NCBI RefSeq assembly: GCF_029223865.1
Contig: NZ_CP119520.1
Span: forward strand, 2,914,001-2,978,000
Length of the DNA: 64,000 bases
Direction of reading: 5' to 3'
Source of the DNA: Telluria mixta
Lineage (GTDB): Bacteria > Pseudomonadota > Gammaproteobacteria > Burkholderiales > Burkholderiaceae_D
The first letter of the stretch is position 1; the number at the start of each line of letters is the position of its first letter. The position numbers and the translations under genes are program-made. Positions 41,888 to 51,019 of the stretch are shown one piece after another. The notes beneath the pieces were generated by a model that was given only the letters and a program-made list of their open reading frames with translations, did no database searches and had not been told where the DNA came from.

Positions 41888-42733
41888 TCAGTTCAGGTCA
41901 AGGACGATGGGCTGGTGGTCCGAGGCCGACGTCTCGGACTGCACGCTCATGTCGGACACCCGCCCCGCCAGGTCTTCCGTGACGAAGAAATAGTCGTAGC
42001 AGTCGGGCTTCTCCGGCCATTTGAACCCGTGCAGGCCGGCCGTCGGCGCGCGCGGGGCGTCGCCGTGGCGCACGCGCCAGGCATCGACGAGGCCCAGTGC
42101 ACCGCTTGACGCGGGCGCCAGCAGGGCCCGATAGTCTTCGGAATCCGGACCAAAATTGAAATCGCCGCAGTAGATCGCCGTGCCGGGCCGGAAACCCAGC
42201 TGGAACGGCGGCTCGAGATCGGGCTCGGGCTGGTAGACGGCCGCGCGGGCGCACGCTTCCTCGTGCAGTTCGCGGATGCGGCGCACCTGCGCGCGGCGCT
42301 GCATGGGCGAAAAATATTCGAGATGGGTGGTGAGGAGGCGCAGCTTGCCGCCGGGCGCTTCCAGCACGGTTTCGATCATCCCGCGCGGCATGCCGGCCGG
42401 GTGTTCCGGATCGACGGGCCAGGGCAGCATGTGGCGTTGCGCCTGGGTGATGCGGAATTTGGACAGCAGGATGTTGCCGAACTGGCGGGGCAGGTTGTTC
42501 CGGTAGATTTCGCTCGGCGCCTGCTCGATCATGTGGTACCCGCCGAACGCGCCGGCGAGTTGCTTGAACTGGCTCGCGCTGGCGCTGCCCTCCAGTTCGG
42601 GATGGTTGGCGGCCACTTCCTGCAGACAGATCACGTCGGGATTCAGCTTGCGCAGCACATCGATGATTGCGTGGATCCGGATGCGCCCGTCCCTCCCACA
42701 GCCCCAGTGAATATTCCAGCTAACCACGCGCAT
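41888..42733 (-). CDS. endonuclease/exonuclease/phosphatase family protein
   Basis: A 281-residue EEP-fold protein. Motifs are RVVSWNIHWGCGRDGR, VICLQEVAANHPELEG (Glu), LLTTHLEYFS, AIYCGDFNFGP (Asp-x-Asn) and the terminal SETSASDHQPIVLDLN (Asp-His). It is cytosolic and may be a nuclease or lipid/sugar phosphatase. A strong GGAGG precedes the ATG. It is the second such family member within 4 kb, but the two share little beyond the motifs. Confidence 0.82.
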   Translation of the reverse strand: MRVVSWNIHWGCGRDGRIRIHAIIDVLRKLNPDVICLQEVAANHPELEGSASASQFKQLAGAFGGYHMIEQAPSEIYRNNLPRQFGNILLSKFRITQAQRHMLPWPVDPEHPAGMPRGMIETVLEAPGGKLRLLTTHLEYFSPMQRRAQVRRIRELHEEACARAAVYQPEPDLEPPFQLGFRPGTAIYCGDFNFGPDSEDYRALLAPASSGALGLVDAWRVRHGDAPRAPTAGLHGFKWPEKPDCYDYFFVTEDLAGRVSDMSVQSETSASDHQPIVLDLN

Positions 42734-42948
42734 TCGATACCTCCGTAAAACTCAACTGCCAGAGTTTGCCATTCTTTGGAGAATGACGGTCACACGGTAG
42801 GATCGATGTCAAGGTTACAAGTTCATCGAAAAAGTGTCCGAAGCGGCCCATTCGGAAGCGGCGCGCGTTGCTGCGTTCGAGATCATGCGCCACGCCGGCG
42901 CACGCCGCACGGTTCCGGACGCGCATGCGCCGCAGCCATGCGGACCGT

Positions 42949-43006
42949 TGCACGCAATCGGTGTGTGGACCCGTTTTTCATGGTGCGTCGGCACAACCAC
43001 GGTGCC
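42949..43006 (+). promoter_or_regulatory. two NtrC-like binding sites upstream of nrtA
   Basis: TGCACGCAATCGGTGTG (42949-42965) and GGCACAACCACGGTGCC (42990-43006) both fit GCAC-N7-GTGC, the NtrC core, with one mismatch in the first. Their centres are 41 bp apart (about four helical turns) and lie about 96 and 55 bp before the predicted start. The second is part of a larger perfect inverted repeat with 14-bp arms (42981-42994 and 43002-43015). Binding by NtrC is inference. Confidence 0.6.
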
Positions 43007-43025
43007 GACGCACCATTTTGCGTGT

Positions 43026-43041
43026 TGGCACGGCACTTGCT
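43026..43041 (+). promoter_or_regulatory. sigma-54 promoter of the nrtABC operon
   Basis: TGGCAC-GGCAC-TTGCT matches the sigma-54 consensus TGGCAC-N5-TTGCA/T in every fixed position, with the exact GG to GC spacing. The predicted start is near 43053, about 75 nt before the nrtA ATG. Together with the upstream NtrC-like sites it predicts induction by nitrogen limitation. Confidence 0.85.
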
Positions 43042-43126
43042 GTATTGACTGCGAGGGCGCCGGAGCTGGCCACTCCGCCCGCCGCAGCGTTGTCTCTACT
43101 TTCGATTGCCTTCTACAAGGACCAAC

Positions 43127-44359
43127 ATGACCGATACAACCAACCTGACCCGCCGCCGCCTGCTGGCCGCCGGTGCCACGGCCTCGCTCACCGGACTCGT
43201 CTCCGGTGGCGTCTTCGCCGCGGGCTCCGACAAGCCCGAGAAGACCGAAGTGAAGGTCGGCTTCATTCCGCTGACCGATTGCGCCTCCGTGGTGATGGCG
43301 TCGGTGCTGGGCTTCGACAAGAAGTACGGCATCAAGATCGTGCCCAGCAAGGAATCGTCCTGGGCCAGCGTGCGCGACAAGCTGGTCAACGGCGAACTGG
43401 ACGCCGCCCACGTGCTGTATGGCCTGATCTACGGCGTGCAGATGGGGATCGGTGGTCCGAAGAAGGACATGGCGGTGCTGATGAACCTGAACCAGAACGG
43501 CCAGGCCATCACCTTGTCGAAGAAGCTGGCCGACGCCAGGGCCGTGGACGGCCCGTCGCTGGCGAAGGTAATGGGCACGGACAAGCGAGAGTACAGCTTC
43601 GCGCAGACCTTCCCGACCGGCACGCACGCGATGTGGCTGTACTACTGGCTCGCCAGCTACGGCATCAATCCGATGAAGGACGCCAAGGTGATCACGGTGC
43701 CGCCGCCGCAGATGGTGGCGAACATGCGGGTCGGGAACATGGACGGCTTCTGCGTGGGCGAACCGTGGAACCACCGCGCCATCGCGGACGGCGTCGGCAT
43801 CACCGCCGCGACCACGCAGGACATCTGGAAGGACCATCCGGAAAAGACCCTCGGCACCTCGCTCGAGTGGGTGAAAAAATATCCGAACACGGCGCGGGCC
43901 CTCGTGGCCGCCGTGCTGGAGGCGAGCAAGTGGATCGACGCGAGCCTGTCCAACAAGGTCAAGATGGCCGAGACGATCGCCGACAAATCGTACGTCAACA
44001 CCTCCGTCGACGTGATCAACCAGCGCATCCTGGGCCGCTACCAGAACGGCCTGGGCAAGACGTGGGACGACCCGAACTACATGAAGTTCTACAACGACGG
44101 CACGGTCAACTTCCCATACCTGTCGGACGGCATGTGGTTCATGACCCAGCACCGCCGCTGGGGCCTGCTCAAGTCCGATCCCGACTACCTGGCCGTGGCG
44201 TCGAGCGTCAACCAGGTCGGCCTGTACCGCGAGGCGGCCGCGCTGGCCAAGGCCGACGTGCCGAAGTCGCCGATGCGGTCGGCGAAGCTCATCGACGGCA
44301 TCGTGTGGGACGGGAAGAACCCGGCCGCGTATGCCGCCGCTTTCAAGATCAAGGTTTGA
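43127..44359 (+). CDS. nrtA: nitrate-type ABC transporter substrate-binding protein (NrtA/CmpA family)
   Basis: A 410-residue periplasmic protein with a Tat-type signal (TRRRLLAAGATASLTGLV). The NrtA/CmpA/SsuA-like binding fold shows KVGFIPLTDCASVVMAS, LLGFDKKYGI-like, VRDKLVNGELDAAHVLYGLI and GNMDGFCVGEPWNHRAIADG. The GEPWN motif is typical of the nitrate/bicarbonate group. ATG 43127 follows AAGGACC; the frame extends to a TTG upstream that lacks a ribosome-binding site. It is the first gene of a three-gene ABC operon. Nitrate is the most likely ligand given the sigma-54/NtrC control signals; nitrite or cyanate is possible. Confidence 0.85.
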   Translation: MTDTTNLTRRRLLAAGATASLTGLVSGGVFAAGSDKPEKTEVKVGFIPLTDCASVVMASVLGFDKKYGIKIVPSKESSWASVRDKLVNGELDAAHVLYGLIYGVQMGIGGPKKDMAVLMNLNQNGQAITLSKKLADARAVDGPSLAKVMGTDKREYSFAQTFPTGTHAMWLYYWLASYGINPMKDAKVITVPPPQMVANMRVGNMDGFCVGEPWNHRAIADGVGITAATTQDIWKDHPEKTLGTSLEWVKKYPNTARALVAAVLEASKWIDASLSNKVKMAETIADKSYVNTSVDVINQRILGRYQNGLGKTWDDPNYMKFYNDGTVNFPYLSDGMWFMTQHRRWGLLKSDPDYLAVASSVNQVGLYREAAALAKADVPKSPMRSAKLIDGIVWDGKNPAAYAAAFKIKV

Positions 44360-44371
44360 TCGGAGGACATC

Positions 44372-45235
44372 ATGGATACCGTCGTGAATTCGACATCGAA
44401 ACCGCGCGTCAAACCTGCGGTGCGCCTGCCGCACGGCCTGGCGCTGCGCATGCCGAACGGCCGCGCGCTGTTGCTGGCAGTGCTGCCGCCGGTGCTGGGT
44501 CTCGCCATGCTGGTGCTGGTGTGGCAGCTCGTCTCCGCGAACAACAGCAACTTCCCGTCGCCCTTCGTCACGTGGGAGGCGGCCGTCCAGCTGTTCGCCG
44601 ACCCGTTCTACAGCAACGGGCCGAACGACCAGGGCATCGGCTGGAACATCCTCGCGTCGCTCAAGCGGGTGGCGCTGGGCTTCGGCCTCGCCGCGGCGGC
44701 GGGTATCCCGCTCGGCTTCCTGATCGGCCGCTCGCGCTTCCTGGCCGGGATGTGCAATCCCATCGTCAGCCTGCTGCGTCCCGTGTCGCCGCTCGCATGG
44801 CTGCCCATCGGCCTGCTCGTGTTCAAGGCCGCCAACCCGGCCGCCATCTGGGCCATCTTCATCTGCTCGATCTGGCCGATGATCATCAACACGGCCGTCG
44901 GCGTGCAGCGCGTGCCGCAGGACTACATGAACGTGGCGCGCGTGCTGAACCTGTCGGAGTGGAAGGTCTTCACGAAGATCCTGCTGCCCGCGGTGCTGCC
45001 GTACATGCTGACCGGCGTGCGCCTGGCCATCGGCACGGCGTGGCTGGTGATCGTCGCGGCCGAGATGCTGACCGGCGGCGTGGGCATCGGCTTCTGGGTG
45101 TGGGACGAGTGGAACAACCTGAACGTGCCGCACATCCTCATCGCCATCGTCGTCATCGGCGTGGTCGGGCTGGTGCTGGAACAGGCGCTGGTCGCACTGG
45201 CCCGCGCCGTCACTTACGAAGAGAGTGGATCATGA
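44372..45235 (+). CDS. nrtB: nitrate-type ABC transporter permease
   Basis: A 287-residue inner-membrane protein with six predicted helices. The permease EAA loop is seen as NVARVLNLSEWKVFTKILLP followed by AVLPYMLTGVRLAIGTAW. IVSLLRPVSPLAWLPIGLLV is the SsuC/NrtB signature. It starts 12 bp after nrtA (GGAGGACATC before the ATG) and its TGA overlaps the ATG of the ATPase gene. Confidence 0.9.
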   Translation: MDTVVNSTSKPRVKPAVRLPHGLALRMPNGRALLLAVLPPVLGLAMLVLVWQLVSANNSNFPSPFVTWEAAVQLFADPFYSNGPNDQGIGWNILASLKRVALGFGLAAAAGIPLGFLIGRSRFLAGMCNPIVSLLRPVSPLAWLPIGLLVFKAANPAAIWAIFICSIWPMIINTAVGVQRVPQDYMNVARVLNLSEWKVFTKILLPAVLPYMLTGVRLAIGTAWLVIVAAEMLTGGVGIGFWVWDEWNNLNVPHILIAIVVIGVVGLVLEQALVALARAVTYEESGS

Positions 45236-46038
45236 GCGAACCGAAATTCATCGAAGTCCAGCAGGTCGAGATGCTGTTCGACACCCGCAAGGGCCGCTTC
45301 CACGCGCTCACCGACGTCAACCTGAAGGTGGCGCGCGGCGAGTTCATCACGCTGATCGGCCACTCCGGCTGCGGCAAGTCGACCTTGCTGAACCTGCTGG
45401 CGGGCCTGACGCGCGCCACCGAGGGTGTGCTGATCTGCGCCGGCCGCGAGATCGCCGGACCGGCGCCCGAGCGCGCGGTCGTGTTCCAGAACCATTCGCT
45501 GCTGCCGTGGCTGACCTGCTTCGAGAACGTCTACCTGGCCGTCGAGCGCGTGTTCGGCGCCCGCGAAGGGAAGGACAAGCTGCGCGCACGCACGGCCGAC
45601 GCGCTGGCGCTGGTGGGCCTGACGCATGCGGCGCAGAAGCGGCCCAGTGAGATCTCGGGCGGCATGAAGCAGCGCGTCGGCATCGCCCGCGCGCTGTCGA
45701 TGGAACCGAAGGTGCTGTTGATGGACGAACCGTTCGGCGCCCTCGATGCGCTGACCCGCGCCCATTTGCAGGACGAGCTGCTGCGCATCGTCGCCCAGAC
45801 CCAGTCGACGGTCGTGATGGTCACGCACGACGTGGACGAGGCGGTGCTGCTGTCGGACCGCATCGTGATGATGACGAACGGCCCGGCCGCGACGATCGGC
45901 GAGATCGTGGACGTGCGCCTGCCGCGGCCGCGCGAACGCGTCGCGCTGGCGCACGATGCGCTGTATAACGAGTATCGGACGCGGGTGCTGGAGTTCCTGT
46001 ATCACCGGCAGGCGAGGCCGGCGAAGGAAGCCGCCTGA
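45232..46038 (+). CDS. nrtC: nitrate-type ABC transporter ATP-binding protein
   Basis: A 268-residue ATPase. It has Walker A LIGHSGCGKSTLLNLLAGLT, a Q-loop in VVFQNHSLLPWLTC, signature EISGGMKQRVGIARALSMEP, Walker B VLLMDEPFGALDALTR and the H-loop VMVTHDVDEAVLLSDRI. HSLLPWLTCFENV is typical of NrtC/NrtD and SsuB. It lacks the C-terminal NrtA-like domain of cyanobacterial NrtC, so it corresponds to NrtD in domain content. The start overlaps the nrtB stop (ATGA). Confidence 0.88.
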   Translation: MSEPKFIEVQQVEMLFDTRKGRFHALTDVNLKVARGEFITLIGHSGCGKSTLLNLLAGLTRATEGVLICAGREIAGPAPERAVVFQNHSLLPWLTCFENVYLAVERVFGAREGKDKLRARTADALALVGLTHAAQKRPSEISGGMKQRVGIARALSMEPKVLLMDEPFGALDALTRAHLQDELLRIVAQTQSTVVMVTHDVDEAVLLSDRIVMMTNGPAATIGEIVDVRLPRPRERVALAHDALYNEYRTRVLEFLYHRQARPAKEAA

Positions 46039-46049
46039 AGGTCAGGCGG
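46031..46049. terminator. hairpin shared by the convergent nrtC and tsaD ends
   Basis: A perfect 8-bp stem CCGCCTGA/TCAGGCGG with an AGG loop. It contains the nrtC stop codon (TGA) on one arm and the tsaD stop on the other. There is no T-run on either side, so it may be a weak or factor-assisted bidirectional terminator. Confidence 0.35.
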
Positions 46050-47079
46050 GTTCGATCTCGTCCAGCGGCCAGCGCGGACGCACGTTGAATGCGTAGTCGC
46101 GCTGTGCCGCGTCCGGATTGCGCTCCAGGCGCATCGCACCGGCGAACGCGATCATCGCGCCGTTGTCCGTGCAGAATTCGAGTTCGGGGTAGTAGACCTT
46201 GAAGCGCTTCTTCGCGGCCGCTTCGTTCAGCGACGCGCGCAGCTGGCGGTTCGCGCCCACGCCGCCCGCGATCACGAGGCGCTTGAGGCCCGTGTGCTTC
46301 AGCGCCAGCACGCACTTCGCCGTCAGCACGTCGACGATGGCATCGACGAAGCCGCGTGCGATGTTGGCCTTGTCCTGTTCGCAGACGTTGGCAATGTCGG
46401 TTGCGCTGTTCTTCACGACGGTCAGCACGGCCGTCTTGAGGCCCGAGAAGCTGAAGTTGAAATCCTTCGAGTGCAGCATCGGGCGCGGGAGTTTATACGC
46501 TTCCGGATCGCCGAATTCCGCCAGGCGGGAAATGGCCGGACCGCCCGGATAACCGAGGCCCAGCAGCTTGGCCGATTTGTCGAACGCTTCGCCGGCCGCG
46601 TCGTCCAGCGTCTCGCCCAGCAAGGTGTAGCGGCCGACGCCATCCACGCGCATCAGCTGCGTGTGGCCGCCGGAGACGAGGAGGGCGACGAACGGGAATT
46701 CCGGCCGCTCGGTCGCGAGCAGCGGCGACAGCAAATGGCCTTCCAGGTGGTGCACGCCCAGCACCGGTTTGTCGAGTGCGAGCGCCAGGCTGCAGGCGAC
46801 GGACGATCCGACCAGCAGCGCGCCCGCGAGGCCGGGACCCTGCGTGTAGGCGATGGCGTCGATGCGTTCCATCGGCAGGTCGGCCTTCGCCAGCACCTGT
46901 TCCAGCAGCGGCAGCGCGCGCCGGATATGGTCGCGCGACGCCAGCTCCGGCACGACGCCGCCGTACTCCTCGTGCATCGCGACCTGCGAGTGCAGTGCGT
47001 GGGACAGCAGGCCGCGCTCCGTGTCGTACAGAGCCAGGCCGGTTTCATCGCAGGAGGATTCGACGCCGAGGACAATCAT
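46042..47079 (-). CDS. tsaD: tRNA threonylcarbamoyltransferase subunit TsaD
   Basis: A 345-residue ASKHA-fold enzyme that transfers threonylcarbamoyl to A37 of tRNA. Visible motifs are [32 protein letters not shown] (metal-binding His), [26 protein letters not shown] (second metal His pair) and [15 protein letters not shown] 47079 was chosen because [13 protein letters not shown] is the conserved start; the upstream 25 residues of the open frame are not family-like. The TsaE ATPase is encoded in this window at 26168. Confidence 0.95.
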   Translation of the reverse strand: MIVLGVESSCDETGLALYDTERGLLSHALHSQVAMHEEYGGVVPELASRDHIRRALPLLEQVLAKADLPMERIDAIAYTQGPGLAGALLVGSSVACSLALALDKPVLGVHHLEGHLLSPLLATERPEFPFVALLVSGGHTQLMRVDGVGRYTLLGETLDDAAGEAFDKSAKLLGLGYPGGPAISRLAEFGDPEAYKLPRPMLHSKDFNFSFSGLKTAVLTVVKNSATDIANVCEQDKANIARGFVDAIVDVLTAKCVLALKHTGLKRLVIAGGVGANRQLRASLNEAAAKKRFKVYYPELEFCTDNGAMIAFAGAMRLERNPDAAQRDYAFNVRPRWPLDEIEPA

Positions 47080-47169
47080 GGGCAAGCAGGAACAGTATGA
47101 GGAAGACAAGATCGGCGCGCCGGGGCGGCGCGCAATCTGCCATTGTACCTGCATTGGCCCGCCAGGGCA

Positions 47170-48231
47170 TCACGGCCGCTGCAGCAATTCCTTGTGCGCG
47201 CTGCGCAGCATGGCCTCGGTGTCGTCCCAGGCGATGCAGCCGTCGGTGACGGAGCAGCCATACTTCAGCTGCGACAGGTCGCTCGGAATCGGCTGGCTGC
47301 CGCTGACGATGTTCGACTCGATCATCACGCCGACGAGCGACTGGTTGCCGTGCCTGATCTGCTGGATCACGTCCGACATGACGAGCGGCTGCAGTTCCGG
47401 CTTTTTATAGCTGTTGGCGTGCGAGCAGTCGACGACGAGGTTCGCGGGCAGGCCGGCCTTCTTGAGCGCCTGTTCGGCGATCGCGACCGAGACCGAGTCG
47501 TAGTTCGGACGGCCGCCGCCGCCGCGCAGCACGACGTGGCCGTAGGCGTTGCCGCGGGTGCGCACGATCGACACGCCGCCCTGGCCGTTGATGCCCAGGA
47601 AGGAGTGCGGGCTGGACGAGGACAGCACGGCGTTGATGGCGATGCTGACGTCGCCGTCGGTGCCGTTCTTGAAGCCGACCGGCGTCGAGAGGCCGGACGA
47701 CATCTCGCGGTGCGTCTGCGATTCCGTCGTACGCGCGCCGATCGCGGTCCAGGCGATCAGGTCGCCCAGGTATTGCGGCGAGATCGGGTCGAGCGCTTCG
47801 GTGGCGGTCGGCAGGCCCAGTTCGCACACGTCGAGCAGGAACTGGCGCGCGCGCTCCATGCCCACGTCGACGCGGAACGAATCGTCCATGAACGGATCGT
47901 TGATATAGCCCTTCCAGCCGGTCGTCGTGCGCGGCTTTTCGAAATACACGCGCATCACGAGCACCATCGTGTCTTCGACTTCGGCCTGCAGCGCCTTCAG
48001 GCGGCGCGCATAGTCGAGGCCCGCGACCGGGTCGTGGATCGAGCAGGGGCCGACGACGACGAACAGGCGCTTGTCCTTGCGGTCGAGGATGTTGCGCAGG
48101 GTCTCGCGGCCCTTCATCACGGTGGTGAAGGCCTTGTCCGTCAGCGGCAGTTTTTTATGCAGCTCGCTCGGCGTCGGCATGGTCGCGAACGAGGTGACGT
48201 TGGTGTTTTCGATATCGGGCGTGATCAGCAT
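47170..48231 (-). CDS. aroG: 3-deoxy-7-phosphoheptulonate synthase (class I)
   Basis: A 353-residue DAHP synthase, the first step of the shikimate pathway, joining PEP and erythrose 4-phosphate. Signatures are FVVVGPCSIHDPVAGLDYAR, MRVYFEKPRTTTGWKGYIND, GARTTESQTHREMSSGLSTP and VDCSHANSYKKPELQPL (His and metal ligands). It is the AroF/AroG/AroH type with an N-terminal regulatory extension, so feedback inhibition by an aromatic amino acid is likely; which one cannot be read from sequence. It is divergent from ybiB. Confidence 0.93.
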   Translation of the reverse strand: MLITPDIENTNVTSFATMPTPSELHKKLPLTDKAFTTVMKGRETLRNILDRKDKRLFVVVGPCSIHDPVAGLDYARRLKALQAEVEDTMVLVMRVYFEKPRTTTGWKGYINDPFMDDSFRVDVGMERARQFLLDVCELGLPTATEALDPISPQYLGDLIAWTAIGARTTESQTHREMSSGLSTPVGFKNGTDGDVSIAINAVLSSSSPHSFLGINGQGGVSIVRTRGNAYGHVVLRGGGGRPNYDSVSVAIAEQALKKAGLPANLVVDCSHANSYKKPELQPLVMSDVIQQIRHGNQSLVGVMIESNIVSGSQPIPSDLSQLKYGCSVTDGCIAWDDTEAMLRSAHKELLQRP

Positions 48232-48329
48232 GGCAATCGTATTTATTCCAGAGGGGATCGTTGAGTCTAGCCTGAAATCTTACACCTTGCATCCTCCTGC
48301 CCAAAAATGTTGCATGGTATCCTGTCATC

Positions 48330-49304
48330 ATGGACACGACCAACACCTCCAAAAATCCCTTCCCGGCCGCCCGCTTCATCAAGGAGATCGGCCGCGGTGT
48401 AAAAGGCGCGCGCAGCATGACGCGCGACGATGCGAAACTGCTCTACGGCGCGATGCTCGACGGGCGGGTGTCCGACCTGGAACTGGGCGGCATCCTGCTT
48501 GCGATGCGCATCAAGGGCGAATCGGTGGAAGAAATCGCCGGCTTCATGGACGCGGCGGAAAGCTCGTTCGCGCCGCTGCCCGCGCCGCCCGGCGACTTCG
48601 CGCCCGTGCTGATCCCCAGCTACAACGGCGCGCGCAAGCTGGCCAACCTGACGCCGCTGCTGGCCCTGCTGCTCGCGCGCGAGGGCGTGCCGGTGCTCGT
48701 GCACGGCGTGCAGGAAGACCCGGGCCGCGTGACGACGGCCGAGATTTTCGCCGAGATGGGCATCGGCCCGAGCGGCTCCACGGCCGACATGCTGGATGCC
48801 TTCGCGGCCGGTCGCCCGTGCTTCATGCCGATCGAGCGGCTGGCGCCGGAACTGGCGCACCAGCTGTCGCTGCGCCGCATCCTCGGCGTGCGCAATTCCA
48901 CGCACACCCTCGTCAAGATCCTGCAGCCGTTCGAGGGCCCGGCGCTGCGCCTCGTGTCGTACACGCACCCGGAATACCTGGCGATGCTGACCGAGTATTT
49001 CGCAACGGCCGCGCCGCACGTGCGCGGCGACGCGTTCCTCATGCGCGGCACGGAAGGCGAGACGGTGGCGAACGCCAACCGCGCCCAGGAAATCAACTGG
49101 TTCCACGCCGGACAAAAAACGCTGCTGGTCGAGCGCGATGCGCCGACCGACGAGCTGGCGCCCGCACCGGAGGGCCGCGACGCCGCAGCGACCGCCGACT
49201 GGATCTTGCGTGCGCTGCGCGGTGAACAGCCCGTGCCGCCGCCGATCGCGGCGCAGGTGGCGCAGTGCGTGCAGGTGGCGCGGGCGTTACGTTCGGCTGT
49301 CTGA
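48330..49304 (+). CDS. ybiB: YbiB family DNA-binding protein (TrpD2-like)
   Basis: A 324-residue protein with the anthranilate phosphoribosyltransferase fold. It has an N-terminal helical domain (RSMTRDDAKLLYGAMLDGRV, LELGGILLAMRIKGES), then IPSYNGARKLANLTPLLALL and GVPVLVHGVQED. It lacks the TrpD catalytic GTGGD motif. YbiB/TrpD2 proteins bind DNA without phosphoribosyltransferase activity and in E. coli are LexA-controlled. Homology to YbiB is clear by length and order. It is followed 56 bp later by the flavoprotein gene. Confidence 0.88.
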   Translation: MDTTNTSKNPFPAARFIKEIGRGVKGARSMTRDDAKLLYGAMLDGRVSDLELGGILLAMRIKGESVEEIAGFMDAAESSFAPLPAPPGDFAPVLIPSYNGARKLANLTPLLALLLAREGVPVLVHGVQEDPGRVTTAEIFAEMGIGPSGSTADMLDAFAAGRPCFMPIERLAPELAHQLSLRRILGVRNSTHTLVKILQPFEGPALRLVSYTHPEYLAMLTEYFATAAPHVRGDAFLMRGTEGETVANANRAQEINWFHAGQKTLLVERDAPTDELAPAPEGRDAAATADWILRALRGEQPVPPPIAAQVAQCVQVARALRSAV

Positions 49305-49360
49305 ACCGTTCGCCTTCCCGTACAATCACGCCTTTTGCGCGCAGCATTGACGGAAGAGGC

Positions 49361-50572
49361 ATGGCAAAACACTACGACGTGGCGATCATCGGTGCCGGCG
49401 CCGCCGGCATGATGTGCGCCGCCACCGCGGCCCAGCGCGGCAAGCGCGTCCTGCTGGTCGACCACGCCGCCAAGCTGGCGGAAAAAATCCGCATCTCGGG
49501 CGGCGGTCGCTGCAACTTCACCAACATCAACGCCGGCCCGCAGAATTTTCTCTCCGAGAATCCGCATTTCTGCCGCAGCGCACTGTCGCGCTACACGGCG
49601 CAGGATTTTCTTGCGCTCGTCAAAAAGCACCGCATCGCGTACCACGAAAAACACCGCGGCCAGCTGTTCTGCGACGACTCGTCCGAACAGATCATCGCGA
49701 TGCTGAAGGCCGAATGCGATGCGGGCGGCGTGCAGTGGCGCATGCCGTGCAAGGTGGCGGCCGTCACGAAGAACGCGGAAGGGTTCCGCATCGACACGGA
49801 CGGCGAGCCTATTCTCGCGAGCAATGTCGTGGTCGCAACGGGCGGCCTGTCGATCCCGAAGATCGGCGCCACCGACCTGGGTTATCGCATCGCGAAACAT
49901 TTCGATTTGAAAATCGTCGAGACGCGCCCCGGCCTCGTGCCGCTGACGTTCGACGGCCCCAGCTGGCAACCATTCGTGCCGTTGGCCGGCATCGCGCTTG
50001 AAGTGGACGTGACGACGAGATCGAAGAAGGGCAAGAACGCGAAGTACGGCTATTTCCGCGAAGATCTGTTGTTCACGCACCGCGGCCTGTCCGGGCCGGC
50101 CATCCTGCAAATCTCCAGCTACTGGCAGCCGGGCACGCCCATCGTGCTGAATCTGCTACCGGAAATGGATGTGGCGGAAGAGCTGATCGGCATGAAGACG
50201 ACAGTGAAAAAGCAGCTGGGCAATATCTTGTCGCAATGGCTGCCGACGCGCCTGGCGGAAGGCCTGCTGACCGGCAATGGTTTGACACCAGATGCGCGCC
50301 TGCCGGACATGGCCGATGCGAAACTGCGCAAGCTGGGCGATGCGATCAACCGCTGGGCCATCGTCCCGACAGGATCGGAAGGTTATAAAAAGGCCGAGGT
50401 GACGCTGGGCGGCGTCGATACGCGCGAACTGTCGCAGCAGACGATGATGGCGAACACTGTCCCGGGCCTGTATTTCATCGGCGAGACGGTCGACGTCACG
50501 GGCTGGCTCGGTGGGTACAACTTCCAGTGGGCATGGGCTTCCGGCGTCGCGGCAGGCAGCGCGATCGAGTGA
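49361..50572 (+). CDS. HI0933/YhiN-type NAD(P)/FAD-dependent oxidoreductase
   Basis: A 403-residue flavoprotein. The dinucleotide-binding motif is DVAIIGAGAAGMMCAATAAQ near the N-terminus. It continues with the family's AEKIRISGGGRCNFTN segment, VVVATGGLSIPKIGATDLGY, and the C-terminal GLYFIGETVDVTGWLGGYNF with QWAWASG. The HI0933/YhiN family has no settled function. ATG 49361 follows GGAAGAGG. The frame is open upstream, but the preceding residues overlap ybiB. Confidence 0.88.
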   Translation: MAKHYDVAIIGAGAAGMMCAATAAQRGKRVLLVDHAAKLAEKIRISGGGRCNFTNINAGPQNFLSENPHFCRSALSRYTAQDFLALVKKHRIAYHEKHRGQLFCDDSSEQIIAMLKAECDAGGVQWRMPCKVAAVTKNAEGFRIDTDGEPILASNVVVATGGLSIPKIGATDLGYRIAKHFDLKIVETRPGLVPLTFDGPSWQPFVPLAGIALEVDVTTRSKKGKNAKYGYFREDLLFTHRGLSGPAILQISSYWQPGTPIVLNLLPEMDVAEELIGMKTTVKKQLGNILSQWLPTRLAEGLLTGNGLTPDARLPDMADAKLRKLGDAINRWAIVPTGSEGYKKAEVTLGGVDTRELSQQTMMANTVPGLYFIGETVDVTGWLGGYNFQWAWASGVAAGSAIE

Positions 50573-50612
50573 AAAAACAGCCATGTGGCAACTTTGCACA
50601 CTGATGAAAAAC

Positions 50613-50642
50613 TTCGCACAGAACTTGAAAAGCTGTTAGAAT
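50613..50642 (+). promoter_or_regulatory. probable promoter of rpsU
   Basis: TTCGCA at 50613-50618 and TAGAAT at 50637-50642 with an 18-bp spacer are fair matches to sigma-70 boxes. They lie 37 nt upstream of the rpsU ATG in an A+T-richer stretch. Confidence 0.4.
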
Positions 50643-50678
50643 TTCGTTCTTCCCTAAATCCAACGGTTTCATTTTTAC

Positions 50679-50891
50679 ATGACCACTATCCGCCTTAAAG
50701 AAAACGAGCCGTTCGAAGTCGCTATGCGTCGCTTCAAGCGCACTATCGAAAAAACCGGTCTGCTGACGGAACTGCGCGCACGCGAGTTCTACGAGAAGCC
50801 GACTGCAGAGCGCAAGCGCAAGCTGGCCGCTGCCGTGAAGCGTCACTACAAGCGCATCCGCAGCCAGCAACTGCCGAAGAAGCTGTACTGA
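50679..50891 (+). CDS. rpsU: 30S ribosomal protein bS21
   Basis: A 70-residue basic ribosomal protein, near-full match to the family: [56 protein letters not shown]. It opens the macromolecular synthesis cluster rpsU-yqeY-dnaG-rpoD, conserved across proteobacteria. Confidence 0.97.
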   Translation: MTTIRLKENEPFEVAMRRFKRTIEKTGLLTELRAREFYEKPTAERKRKLAAAVKRHYKRIRSQQLPKKLY

Positions 50892-50958
50892 TTTATATTC
50901 ACGTCTTCCCCGGTGACGGCCACTGCCAGTCCCGGCGTTGCAAGGCCTGAATTCGACG

Positions 50959-50990
50959 AAGCCCGCTCCGGTTGTGCCGCAGCGGGTTTT
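50959..50990 (+). terminator. terminator or attenuator between rpsU and yqeY
   Basis: A stem of AAGCCCGCT/AGCGGGTTT (one G-T pair) with a 13-nt loop, followed by TTTT and then GCCTTTT. In enteric bacteria an internal terminator between rpsU and dnaG lowers downstream expression; this would be the equivalent. Confidence 0.6.
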
Positions 50991-51019
50991 GCCTTTTGCC
51001 CCTATCGAACGGAGTTTCC

